Program-made: the position numbers and the translations under genes
From: Mrakia gelida
Lineage: Eukaryota; Basidiomycota; Tremellomycetes; Cystofilobasidiales; Mrakiaceae
DNA: 64,000 bases
Direction of reading: 5' to 3'
NCBI GenBank assembly: GCA_024345305.1
Contig: BRON01000006.1
Location: 434,001-498,000, forward strand
Shown here: positions 10,839 to 22,466 of the stretch, one piece after another
Layout: each line of letters opens with the position of its first letter
How positions within the stretch are numbered: position 1 is the stretch's first letter
The notes under the pieces: generated by a model
The model's database searches: none
What the model was told of the DNA's origin: nothing
Seen by the model: only the letters and a program-made list of their open reading frames with translations

Positions 10839-11426
10839 TCTCGTCCTCGTTCCCTTCGAATCCTATCTCGCTCGCTAGCCTACCGTTTATGATCTCCTCT
10901 CCCAATCTCTACCTCTGTCTCTCGTTCTCATCACGACCCTCATGTTCTGCACGACCTTCTCCTTGTTTACTCCCCATGCTTACTTTCTCCTTGTTTAGTT
11001 TCGCTTTGTACCTTCGTCGCTTTTGCTCGACCTCGTTTCTTCCCTCGCTTTGATACTGGTCCTTTTCGTTTGCGATCCTGATCTCTCATGGTCTTTTTCG
11101 ACGCATTGCCTGGTGTACGAAGAAACTGAATTCATATTCGAGCGAAATGGAAAGGAGAGAAAGGTCGTAAAAGTCGTTAAAAAAACTGAGAAGGACGAGA
11201 ACGAGATCGTGAACGAGAACGTGGAGGTCGAAACGAGTCGAGTACGTGAGTTTGGAACGAGGGCGGTATAAAAGAGAGGAGCGTGATATGTAGATCGGAA
11301 GAAAATGGAGATGGGGAGGGAGAAGAAAGAGGGATGATCATCTGGAGGAGGGGCAGATAATCCGCGGAGGTCAGCGAATCGAAAGGGAGGGTGAAGGAAG
11401 AGACGCGTCGAGACTCACTCGGCTGG
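10839..11426. other. Convergent intergenic region (sulfate permease / SMC6)
   Basis: 588 nt between two converging genes, so it should contain both 3'UTRs. The left half is T/C-rich, the right half A/G-rich, with short ORFs only. Confidence 0.45.
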
Positions 11427-14400
11427 CTAGTCGTTTCGGATGGGATCGGCGAACTTGATGATTCGGACCTCCTTCCCTGGAACGACTCCGCTCATGTCGA
11501 GGGGTGTGATGAGAACTGTTCGAAGGAGAGAAAGAGGGGGGAAGTCAGTCGCGTCGAGACGAGCGAAGGAAGGCAGCGGAGGAGTTTACGACTCACTGAA
11601 CTGGGTGTCGAGTGTTGATTTGGCGGTGTCGATCTGGGGCGACGAGACGATATCAAAGGGGGTCAGAGTCGGCACTAGCAACGCGCGAAGAGCGTTGAAT
11701 CGACGCTGAAGACCGAGGAGTCGAACGCGAAGGACTAGAAAAGCTCTGGACTACTCACGAGCAGCTGAACGGCCGTCCTCCTTCGAACTGCGTCCATGAA
11801 GACGTCGAACTGTGATAGCAGACAAGGAAAAGAGTGAGGTCAGCTCGGTGGACGAGAAGAGGACTGGACGAAGCGTCGAGGAAGCTCGCGAGACGAGCGA
11901 CTCACCTCGTCGAGACAGCGAACGGGGCATCCCACCGCTTCCCAAAGACTCATGAGGAGAGCCATGGTGGTGAAGGACTTCTCCCCGCCTGAGAGTTGGT
12001 TGGTGTTCTTCTGAGCCGAGTGAGCCGTCTCGTTCTCGAGATCGTCGGTGTAGACCTGATTCGAGAGACGAAGAGGGAACGAGACGCGTCAGTGAGTGTC
12101 GAACGACGATGAGACAGAGGAGAAAAAGAGGGAGAGAGAGCATGAGCGAACCTTGATATCCAGTAGCTCGTTCTTGTGATCAAACATGAGCTTGCCGGAG
12201 AAGTTGCCCTTCGAAAGGTAGAGGAGGAAGAGGGTCTTCGCTCGAACGGCGATTTCTCGTCTCCATACGAGAAGCTTCTGTTCTCGGACCTCGAGAGCCA
12301 GGTGAAGGTGCTGTTTCGAGAGAGAGGATAAGGAGATATAGTTCGGCATTGAGTTTCGAGGAAGCCTCGCAGACCAGGACGGCAAGGGGGGACGAACGAT
12401 CTTCAGAGCGTCGAGCTCTTTGATGGAGGACCGTGCTCCCTTCAGGGCGCTACTGAGCTTCGACTGGAGAGCGAGAGCTGCTTCGAGGGTCATGGCTCCA
12501 CTGTTGGTACGCAGCGGCTCCACTGTTGGTACGCAGGAAAACGATTCAAAACGTCAGTGTGACGAAAGAACGACAGGGAAGGAAGGCAAAGCGCGAGACT
12601 CACGGAGCGCGTCGAGTCTGGATCCTCTGCTTGAGCTTAGCGATGTGAGCTCGGATCTGAGCATCTGGTCGAGGATCCATCCTCTCTGGATGGATAGCGA
12701 TCTGACGAGTCGAAGGAGAGAGCGACGAATCAGCGGGTGTGATCGATGAAGGCCAGATGCGAAAGTCGAACTCACAGCTCCCTCCGTTCGTTCGTCGAGC
12801 GTCCGAGATTCGGCTTCGAGCTCCGTTTGGAAAGTAGCGAGATCGGCCTCGCTTTTCCTGAGCTTGGTCTGACGATCCTTCAGATCGTGCGTGGATCGAG
12901 TGAGGGATTCGGCGAGGGCGACGAGATCGTCCTGTCGAGTCGAAGCGAAGACAACACACGGAGGCGGTCAGAAACTGTTCGTTCTCGACTTCGAGGAAGA
13001 GCGCGTTGAGAGACTTACAGAGAACTTCTTCTCCTCCCTCTGCAGTGCTGGAGTCTCGGCGTTCACTTCGTCGAGTCGAGCTTTGACGGCTCGGAATGCT
13101 TCTGCTTCTTGTTCGAGGAGCCGACTGTTGTCTCCGAGCTGAGCGTCGAGGTCGACGAGATTGGCTTCCTTCTCTTGTTAAAGCGAAACACGAGGATCCA
13201 GAGTCAGAGCCGAGTGATGAGAGAGAGAGTAGGGAAAGGGAGAGAACGTACATCGAGGGCTCCCTGCATCCCAGCGATGTTGGGAGGGTCTTGATCCCGA
13301 TTCGCGTCGACGAGCAAATCGATCTCGACCTTCTTCCTCCTGATCTGGTCGTTGAGGCGGTTGACGGCTTGCTGATAAGTCCGAGAGAAACAGAGAGTCG
13401 AGAAAGGAACAAAGAAGGAGAGGTGCGAGTCAGTCAACGCTCATCAAAACGAATCACGTCGAAAACGAAGCGAGACTCACGCGAATCCTCTCCGAATCAG
13501 AGTTGATCCTCTGGATCTCTCCCTGAAGTTCGTCCCGAGACTGCACGAGCTCGTGCTTGGTTCGTCGAAGTCCAACGAGCTCTTGCTCCACGCGTCTGAA
13601 AGAGGAGAAAAGGAAGACGGAACGAAGATCGTCAGTTCTCGAAATCTCGATTTCGCACAGACGCGTCCAGAACTTACCGAATCTCCTCCTCGTGATCAGC
13701 AACGAACAGCCCAGGACCCTTCCACTGGTTGTGGAAGTTGGCGGAGACTGAGCCACCTCTGGAAGCAGCGAGGAAAGGAGAGTGAGCGAAGGCGTCAGTC
13801 GCTCGTTCGTTCGTCTTTGGACGCGTCGAAAACGAGAATGGCGAGAACAGCGAAGAGTCGCTTACTTCCTCGAGAACCTATAGAACGCAGCGTTCATGTC
13901 GTTGGCCTTGATGAAGCTCGACCAGACGGTTCGACGAAGTCTCTGAGCGAGAGCGGTCGCTTGTTGTCGGTCGTCGGCGATGCAGAGTTGTTCGACTCCT
14001 TGTTGGTCGACGAGGAGGTTTCGGATTCGCCAGTTGTCGATCTGTGGGAGACATGAGCGATAAGGGGTCAGTCAGAGGGCGCTTGAGCGAGCTTGAAGTC
14101 TCGTAAGAAGAAGAAGGAGGGAAGCTGACCTCGAGGAGCGAAAGGAAAGTGCGGTAGCCGTCGGTGAGGTTGAGATCTCCTCTGGAGATGTCGACGGTCG
14201 AGTCAGGCCGGTAGATGATGATCTGAGGGAAGGTTCCAGGGTGGAAGGAGCTGGGTGAAAGCGCAAACCCAATGCGAGAAGGAGTCAGCATCGTCCTTCG
14301 TTCGTTCGTTCGACCCCATTCGAGCAGCGACGAAGACTCACTTCCTAAACGCCTTCAACAACGTCAAAAGCTGATACCGATCCTGCGCATGCGTCACCGC

Positions 14401-17345
14401 AAAACTACACAACGTCGGTCCAAGCACCGACTGCACCAAATTCCCATACCTCTCATCCTTCAGCTTGACTCCCAGCCCCAACGGACCAAGCGGTACATCG
14501 CCCTTCCACGTCTTCCTCTTGATCTGATCCATGAGGAGATGGAGATCTCGTCCGTAGGCAGCTAGCGGCCCAGCTCCTCTTCCTCCAACGAGGTTGTTCT
14601 TTCGACCCTGCATCGTGCTGAGGTCGGTGTCGACTTGGCGGATCTGAGTGAGGACGGCATCGAGAGCTGTTTGGGAGGTTTCGCGTTCGGCGGCGAGGGT
14701 TCCGAGACGAGTTTGGTGGACGGGGATTCCAGTTTGGGCTTGGGAGATGGAGTCTTTGAGGGTCTGGGAGGGAAAGGAGGGCGGGAGGGGCGGGTGGGCG
14801 GGCGGGTGGAGGGGGTAAAGGAGGGGGAAGAAGGTGAGTTCGAGAGAGACGCGTCGAGCAGAAGATCGAGACCGAGTGCAAGAAAGAGGAAGGATGCGAC
14901 ACGCACCTGAATCTGCTCATTCCTAGCCGCCTTCTCACCACTGTTATCCACCTCCAACTTATCCAGCTCGCCTCGAATCTTCTCCTTGTCCTCGTCGATC
15001 TCCCTGACGAGTCCCGAACGATTCGTCTTCATCTCCTCTCGCTCGTTCTGCTCGCCCCCAAAACCCCAAAAAGCATGTCAGTCAAGCTCGTTCGCACAAA
15101 CAGGGTCACTGCAGCAGGAGAGAAACGTACCCTAGCCTCGTTGATCCTCTTCTCGACCTCCCTCCCTTCGGCCTTGACTTCAGCCTTCCTCGTCTTGACC
15201 TGAGCCATCGCTTCCACTCGAGCTTCTCGAGCAGGGTCCTCCTCCTTCTCTCGGATGGTGGATTCGATGGTGGTGATGTTCGTCTGTTGGGAGGGTAGAA
15301 GGAAAGAACGCGTGAGCTTAGAACATCGAGGCGACGAGAGACAAGAGGGGACTAGAAAGGAAAGACGCGAACCTGGAGTTCATCTGCAGCTCTCTGGAGA
15401 GCGTTGACCCTCTTCTCGGTCTTGACGACGTTGACTTTGACGTTATCAACGACCTGGGTGAGTAAAACCAGGCAAACGCAAAACGAAAGGTCAGCTCGTC
15501 GACGCGACTCCTCCTCCACCCCCCCGTCCCTCCTCCCCTCCCCACCTCTCCTCCGCCCTTCTTCCCTTCCCTCCACCCCTCAAGCACCCCAAAACAAACT
15601 CACCTCCTCCTGATCAACCACATACCTCCAAAGCGCCTCCCCCTCCACCCTCTGCAACTCCTCCATCGCGATCCCTGCTTCCTGTCCCGCAGCGACCTGC
15701 TGATCGATCTCCTTCAGATGAGCCTTCTGCTCTGGAAGGACCAACTTCTTCTCAGCGAGGGAAGCGTCGGTGGAGGCGATGTGGTCGTCGATGGTGAGGT
15801 AGTCGCGTTGGAGTTGGGCGATGTTGGTTCCTTCGAGGAAGAACTGGGTGGGGGTGGGTGGGTTGGGAGGTTGGAGAAAGGGGGGCGGGGGGGGGGGGGG
15901 GAAGTGTTAGCGCGGGAGAGTTGAGCGTGAGAGAGAGAGGAGCTGGGAGGGAGATGGGGAGGGGAGGGAGAAGAAGGGAAGGGAGGGAGGGAACGAAGAC
16001 GACGAACCTTGTACTTATCCTCAGGCTTAGAATTAGCGAGGAAAGCCTTCGCTGCATCTTGGGAGAGGACGTTGATGGGGTTGTCGATCTACCGAAAACG
16101 GCGAACGCGAACGCGAAAGAACAAACGAAGAACAGCGATCAGAACTCGAAACTCAAGACGCGTCGGACAAAACCTCAACCCTTCCCAACCCAACCCAACC
16201 CAACCGAAAAGGAGGAGACTTGAACTGAACTCTCACCTGGATATTCATCCAATCCAAAATCCTAGCCAACTCCTCCTTCTTCGTCGAAATCGTCTTCCCC
16301 GTACTCGAGCTGATGATCCTGTAAGTGCTCGAATTCCCTCGACGTTGGAGCGTTCGTTCAACGATGACTTCCGGTCCGTAGATGTGAAGCAGGTAGGCTT
16401 CGGAGCCGCCGTTCTTGAGGTGGATGGTTATTCGAGCGGTTCTTTTTTTGGGGGGGAAGGGGGGTTGAGTCAGTCTTCGAGGGATGAGAAGAAGGAAGGG
16501 GAAAAGATCGAACTCACTCCATCTCGTGGGTGATAAGTTCCCCTACGTTCGTTCCTCGTCCCGTCGCGCTGACTTTGGCTCCCAAACCGACTGTGATACC
16601 GGTAAGGACGGCGGACTTCCCACCTGGGTTGGGGTGAGATCGAAACGGGAAGGGTCAGCTCGACGCGTCTCGTTTCGTCTCGGGAAGGAAGTCGGGCGCG
16701 AGAGAGGCAAGGGAAACGAGGAGAAGGGAGCTCACTTCCGTTGGCTCCAGTGAGGAAGTTGACGTTAGGTCCTAGCTCGACGCTATACGACGAAGAAAGA
16801 AGTCATGATCGAGTCAGCTGGAGCGGGGTGGAGCAAGAAGGAAGGGAGGGAGGGGAAGGAAGGAAGGGTTCGAGCTCACTGGGCGTGTTTGTGACAGAGG
16901 AAGTTCTCGAGGATGATCTGAGTGATAATTCCTTTCTCGGCAGTCGTCTGAAGACACCCACGAGGTCAGTAACCATGCTTTTCAGCTCGAACGAGAGAGC
17001 AGAGGAGCGTACTCGTGTACCGTTGTCGACCGTTCTCGCTCTTGATGAGCTCGACCCAACTCCTCGATCGTCTTCTTCCTCCTCCGACGAATCGTCGTCT
17101 TCCTCGTCTTGCTCTCGTTCTATGGAAGTTGAAGGGGTTGGTAAAGAGGATCTTGATCTCTTGGAGGGAGGAGACCGGGACAAAGGAAACGGACGCGTCG
17201 CAGGTGAGCTCGAGCAAGAGAAGGAAGGAAGGGAGTCGCGAGCTCGCTTCTCTGGATGAAGTTGGGGAGGAGATCGGAGACTCACGCCTTGGGATTGTTG
17301 ATCTTCGTCCTCTTCGTCGCTATCGAGTACTCGTCGTTTCGCCAT
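11427..17345 (-). CDS. SMC6: Structural maintenance of chromosomes protein 6 (SMC5/6 complex)
   Basis: The start at 17345 reads MAKRRVLDSDEEDEDQQSQG, followed by an acidic, Ser-rich leader. The Walker A motif GANGSGKSA is split by an intron near 16740/16628. The next block, DNPINVLSQDAAKAFL (about 16250-16030), is typical of SMC6. The hinge, about 14340-14613, contains LHLLMDQIKRKTWKGDVPLG and VKLKDERYGNLVQSVLG. The C-terminal head contains LSGGEKSFTTMALLMSLWEA, CLDEFDVFMDAV (Walker B/D-loop) and the end FADPIRND before TAG (11427-11429). Between hinge and heads lie coiled-coil exons. The protein is the SMC6 subunit of the SMC5/6 complex in DNA repair, replication-fork stability and recombination. 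The gene has many short introns, one containing a long G tract near 15884. One acceptor is duplicated (12494-12537). SMC5 is not in the window. Confidence 0.93.
12494..12537 (-). repeat. 22-bp tandem duplication spanning a SMC6 splice acceptor
   Basis: Two adjacent 22 bp copies, 12494-12515 and 12516-12537, differ only at the last base. On the minus strand each copy contains the sequence ACCAACAG followed by TGGAGCC, i.e. a complete 3' splice site. Only the downstream one keeps the frame (CC + T GGA GCC ATG ACC); the upstream one would add 22 nt and shift it. Confidence 0.85.
15884..15901. repeat. Poly-G tract in a SMC6 intron
   Basis: An almost uninterrupted run of G (one C) of about 18 bases on the plus strand, i.e. 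poly-C in the sense of SMC6, inside an intron. Such tracts are slippage-prone and can form G-quadruplexes. Confidence 0.8.
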
Positions 17346-17856
17346 CGTCACACGAAGGAAGGATGCGACTGGGTTGAGCGTTGGAGAGAGCAGGGAGAGG
17401 TGGAGTCTCGCTGAGGGAAGCCCGTTTCGAGGCTAAGGGAGGGAGAGAGCTCGTTCCTGTCTCCCACAGTCGAATATAGGCGCGATTGACCCTGAAGGGG
17501 AAACATGTATACATGATCATCTCGAGAAGGAATACATCTTCTTCGTCTCGAGAAAATCAAGCGGGCGGCGACCATCTCGAAGCATCGACGCCTCGACGAC
17601 GCTCCCCTCCCTCCCTCGTCCCCCAGCTTCTCTACAGACCTTCAGCTTTTTCGAGCTCGTTTCTGTGCGTTTACTTGACATCTATACATCCTCGATCTCG
17701 ACGCGTGTTTTCCTCCCCCCAAAAGAAAGAAAAAAAGACGGTCTTCGCCTTTGCAACGAATGACGAGCTCACTCTTTTCCATCCCTCCCATCAAACGGCC
17801 ACTCCCTCTCCCTTCCTCTTCTCTTCTCGTCCCCTTTTTTCTTCTCTCTCTCAGCC
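17346..17856. promoter_or_regulatory. Divergent promoter region (SMC6 / Mim1-like gene)
   Basis: 511 nt separate the two start codons. It contains a palindrome-rich ACATGTATACATGATCAT at about 17504 and one GACGCGTG near 17699, close to an MCB (ACGCGT) element. An MCB would be sensible for a cell-cycle gene such as SMC6, but this motif is common throughout the window, so the link is weak. Confidence 0.4.
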
Positions 17857-19757
17857 ATGTCAGCTTGGAACACGGATGCGGCCAACGGCGAAACTTTTGC
17901 TGAGATCGTAAAGCATTCTGTCGAAGGAGAGGAATCCAACGAGGAGGTTCGTTCGCTTCGCTCTCGCTGCTCCCTCCCATGCTCCCTCTTCCTCTTCAAC
18001 GAGCTGACCCTTCCTTGCTGCTCTCTCATCTATAGAAGACCGAAGAGGTCGCTCCTTTGGCTCCTGCTGCTCCTGTTGAGATCGCAGAGGAGGAGTTCCC
18101 TGAGCTCGTGAGTCCATCCCCTCCCCTCCCTTCTTGCGCCTCCTTCGTTCAATCTCCCTCTCGATCATTGCTGACTTCTTCTCCCCCTTCCTTCTTTCGT
18201 CTTGCTACTCAGCCCCACGTCGAAGAGTCCACCGCTGAGGAAGACGCTTCCCTCCTCGCTGCTACCAAGGGAATCGACGACGCTCTCGCTGCCTCCAGGG
18301 AGGAGGAGATCTCGGTCCCAGCTCCCTCCGCTGCTTCTGCTGCTCCCATCGAGGTCGCTACTCCCACCCAGGAGCCCATCGTCGTTGAGGAAGAGGAGCA
18401 GGTCCCAGAGATCACTTTTGATCCTTCAGACGTTCTTGCCGTTCGTTCTTCGTTTCTCGAATCTCGTCCTCGATCTCCTCTCCTTCCCATCCCTCCCTCC
18501 TCCTCCCTCGCTCCAGCTGACCTCTCACCCCACCTTCTCTCCTCCTTCTTCGCACGCATACCCACAGTCCTCCCTCTCCTCAGCCTTCTCCCCTCCTCCT
18601 CCCCCTGCCCCTCAAAAAGAAGCCTCCCACAGCAACGGAACCATCACTCCCTACCCCTCCGCCGCCCTCCCCGACCACTCCGCTCCCTCTCCCAACTCCT
18701 CCCTCCCCACCTCCCCTGCCGTCGACATCGGAGGCTCTCCGGACCCTACCCTTCTCACTGGAAACCCTGACAGCTGGAAGGACGAGCTCGATGCGCGAAC
18801 GCTCAAGTGGAAGGCGGAGAACACCGTTGCTAGGGACAAGGCTGAGAAGAAGAGGGCTGAGTGGGAGGCGAAGAGGGATGAGGAGAGGAAGGAGGAACTG
18901 AAGAGGAAGAAGGAGGGGAAGGGGAAGGGTGCGGAGGCTGGGAGGTTGGAGGAGGAGAAGGCGAAGAGTGGTGGTGGGCTTCTGCCGAAGGGGGTGGTGG
19001 AGAAGGAGCTTGGGTTGGATGCTGGAAGTGTTGGGTTGGAAGTCAAGGGGACTGTGGAGGGTGAGGAGGAGGAGAGGTGGAATAAGGTTGGAGAGGCTTG
19101 GAATGGAGTTCATGAGAAGAACGTATATGGGACTGCTCAGGTTGAGAATGGACAGATTGTTGAGGTGAGTCGCGTCTTCGTCCTCCCTTTCTCCTCCCCT
19201 CGTCGCGCGAGCTCGTTCACTTCCTCCTTCTATCTTCCAACACTGACTCTCCCACCTCCTTTGTCTGTCAGACCGTCGATCCCTCCATCGCCTCCGACCC
19301 AACCCCTCAACCCCCTCTCACCTCCTCCTCCCTCGACACCCCTCCCAACCCCTCCTCCTCCCTCCAACCTCTCCTCCCAACCCCCTCAGCACCCTCCGAC
19401 CTCCCCATCTCCCACTACCTCACCACCCCAGGCGGGAACCCCCCTTCCCTCACCCTAGCCCTCTTCACCTCCCAGTACCTTCCCCCCCGTCGTCGAATCC
19501 TCCTCGGACTAGCCTGCTTCGGAATCAACATCCTCCTCCCCTTCATCGGTGGGATGATGGCTGGTTTCGGTGAAATTACAGCGAAACTGTTGCAGGATGC
19601 GGCGAGGGATACGTTCTTTGGGTTTAGGGGGAGGAGTGCGGGTGTGGGTGGGGTGGGGTTGGGAGGAGTGGGAGGAGGAGGGAAGATGAATGAGACGGAG
19701 AGGGAGGTGGTGAGGGAGGGGTTGGTGGAGAACCCGATGAGGAGGGCGTTCCCTTAG
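17857..19757 (+). CDS. Long acidic protein with C-terminal Mim1/TOM13-like outer-membrane motif
   Basis: Five exons or so encode about 500 residues. The N-terminal third is acidic and Pro/Ala-rich (MSAWNTDAANGETFAEIVKH start). The middle contains a charged, probably helical block (WKAENTVARDKAEKKRAEWE and onward). Near the C-terminus lies RRRILLGLACFG followed by INILLPFIGGMMAGFGE. That segment has the spacing and identities of yeast Mim1 (Tom13), the small outer mitochondrial membrane protein that inserts alpha-helical proteins such as Tom20 and Tom70 and oligomerises through its GxxxG-type segment. Yeast Mim1 is only 113 residues, so here the motif sits at the end of a much longer protein. 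A Gly-rich run and the tail VVREGLVENPMRRAFP follow. The Mim1 link rests on one segment only. Confidence 0.55.
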
Positions 19758-19994
19758 TCTAGGGAAAACAGGGTCATAGAAGCTACGAATGTCTAGGATG
19801 AGCTAGCGAGTATAAATGAATAGGTATATGTTTTTCTGGGCCGCGCCCGAGCACTCAAGGAACGCGAGCTAGTTTTCGAAACCAGGAACGCGTCGCTCGC
19901 TTTCCCCTCTCTCCCCCTCGTCCTCCCCTCCTTCCTTCCTTCCCTCCCTCCCTTCTCTCCCAACCACCAACTGCCCACCTAACCACCCACCAAG

Positions 19995-22079
19995 ATGTCC
20001 CACCTCTCCCCGCCCTCGCCCAAACCAACCTCCCCCTACGCTCGCCCTTCCACTCCCATCCCTCCCAACTCACCTGAGTCTCCTCTTCGTTCGCTCGCTT
20101 TCACCAAGATCCACGCTCCCTCTCGAGATTTGAGCTTGAGCTCGAACGCATCGAGCTCCCACTCCTGTCCCACCAGCGTTCTGCCTTCGACGAGGAGTAG
20201 GATGCCGCTGGGGGATAGCTGTATGGGGGGTGGGAAGGATGAGGACGAGAAAGGGGGGAGGGAGCGGGAGGGGGAGGAGGGAGATCAGGCACGACCCGAG
20301 CAGAGCAAGGGGGGTGAGGAGGCAGGGTTCGATACTCTCAAGAGTGATTTTGAGTTCTTCTTCAGGCGAGGAGGAGGTGAAGGGGAGAAGTTGGGTGGTG
20401 GGAGCGAGGGGAGGGCGAGAGGACGAGGAGGGAGAAGGGTCGATGGTGAGCTTCGCTCCTTGTAGGTTTGATTTCGGTTGAGGGAAGGGGAGAAGCTGAC
20501 CTTCCTTCCCGTCTTCTTTTTGGTTTTCTGGGGGACTGTAGGGTCGTTGTATGAAGGTGAGTCCCTGTACATAGCTCGCCGAGAAGAGGGAGGGAGGGAG
20601 GGAGACGCGAGGACGGGAAGCTGATCGTGTTTGGTTTGAGTTCAGGTCCGAGAACGAGGAACGACGAGGAGGAAGAGGAGGACATCAGTCCTAGCACAAC
20701 TCTCTGGGACTCGCCTGATCTTGGGACGGGCAAGGGGAAGGGGAAGGTGGTGGAGGAGAGGGGAAGATCGCCTCAGCGAGGTGAGCTCGATCCGTTTCGT
20801 TCTTCGTCGCAGCAGCGTCGCTGACACCCCTTGCGGTTCGCACCAGGTCTCGTCTACATCTCTCCTTCCTCGCCTGCCAACGAAGGACTCGGCTTCGACT
20901 TCGAGATCAAGCTTGATGCTGCTTCTTCGTCGCCTGTCAAAGGAGGTGAGCTCGAGTCAACTCGACGCGTCTCGGTCCCCTCCTCGGACTGACGACCCGC
21001 TCGTTTCCAGACACCACCATCACCTCATCTTCAATCTACTCCCTCCCAGTCCCTCAACAACGACCCCTCACCTTCTCGACGACTGAGCGACCCATCTCGG
21101 CCTACAGCAGCACCAGCGGACTCGACGGAGACGTTTCTGGATCGGCGTCGAACTCGGGTGGGGAGGAGAGTGAGGAGGAGGAGGAGGAGGAGGGAAGGTG
21201 TGAGTTCGAGCGTTTGCTACTTCCATCTCAAAGCGACGCTGACTGATCTCGCTGTTTGTCTTGCCAGACGAGGTTTCCTCAAGCTCTCCCGTCAAGTCCA
21301 TCGTCGTTCGACGAGCTCTCGTTCAGATCGAAGGAGACGTCGCTGATGCGATCGGCTCGAGCTCAGCTTCGGATGGGGAGACGGTGTCCGGAGATTCCGC
21401 TCAGTCTGGTGATGGTGAGTCCTTACCGGTGTGGCCCGGGCGTCTCTCGAGGTTGACGACGCGTCGATTGTCCGTTCGTTCGCAGAGGGAGTCGCCATTC
21501 GCGCGTTCTTTCGCTCATTCTCCAGAGATCTAGACAGCTACTGACACATATTCCGGTTGGTTCCCTCAGATCAGCGACGAGCCAATCGACTCAGGAAGAT
21601 GCAGAAGGAGGACTGTCGAGGAAAAGCCTATCCCTACACCTCGACTCGACCCGATTACCGTTCGTCTTCCTCTCCTTCGCTCTGTGCAAGCCCGACTTTT
21701 CAAGAGCTGACTCATCTTTTTAACTTTCTCAGGTGCGGACTACCTCGACCTCGGATCTTCTACTGGCGACGGCGGAGCTCAAGGAGACGAGGAAGACGAC
21801 GACGACTCGAGCGTCTTCCAAGTCGCGGGAGCCAGTGGAGAGGATACCGAGTCAGGTCAGCCCTTCTCGAGAGACGATTGATATGCGACCTCGTATCTAA
21901 CCTCTTCCCGTATGGACTCCAGACATCGCAGACGTCTCGCTCGACGGTCTCTCGGCTCTGCACCTGGGAGAAGGTTCGTCGCGCTCAACTTCACCTCCTC
22001 CCATCTTCGAGCCTCACTCTCCCTCTTTTCTGACCTCTTTTTGCTTTCCCTCTTTCTCAAATTAGTAACTACGGTCTAG
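19995..22079 (+). CDS. Hypothetical disordered acidic protein
   Basis: I do not recognise this gene. Exons read from the ATG at 19995 (MSHLSPPSPKPTSPYARPST) and all early introns are phase 1. Later segments include GLVYISPSSPANEGLGFDFE, VSSSSPVKSIVVRRALVQIE, DQRRANRLRKMQKEDCRGKA, DYLDLGSSTGDGGAQGDEED and DIADVSLDGLSALHLGEG, then a short last exon VTTV and TAG at 22077-22079. The product is Ser/Pro/Glu-rich with little predicted structure. Two short GLVYISPSS and VKSIVVRRAL stretches look like isolated strands. It lies in tandem between the Mim1-like gene and a membrane protein gene. Exon borders around 21480-21590 are uncertain because the frame allows two solutions. Confidence 0.5.
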
Positions 22080-22466
22080 GCTCCTGCATCGCCTCTCTCG
22101 CATATCTCATTCATCTCTCGCAGCACGCCCTCAACCACTTTCACGACGCAACGACCACGAATCCCCCTCTCTCTTCTCTTTGCTTGCCCGCTCGCGCTCC
22201 TACTCTTGCATTTTCCTCGCTGAAGACTTCTAGATAACCTTTATCGCCGCCGAATTATGATCCTTATTACTCTTCAAGCCAGATACAAACCTTTTTTCCG
22301 TCGTCATCCGTCGGTCGTCGCGGGCGTGGGTGGTTCGAAGCTCAACTTTCTTTGCCGACGGGAGAGACCCTTGGTATTTCTGCTTCCCCCCCTCCCGTTC
22401 CACTCCAACCACCACCCCACCAACCTTCCCAGCTCATCCCTCGCCCTTCTATCTACCTATCCAACT
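22080..22466. other. Intergenic region
   Basis: 387 nt between two tandem genes; nothing coding seen. It ends in a C-rich leader directly before ATG 22467. Confidence 0.45.

Noticed and set aside
17504..17522. ACATGTATACATGATCAT palindrome considered as an operator
   Set aside because: A similar AT-rich palindrome occurs at about 6222 in another context; no evidence for a specific binding factor.
18780..18950. Charged helical block of the Mim1-like protein considered as a clathrin light chain
   Set aside because: Only general E/K/W-rich coiled-coil resemblance; the downstream LLPF..GMM.GFGE membrane segment is not a feature of clathrin light chains.
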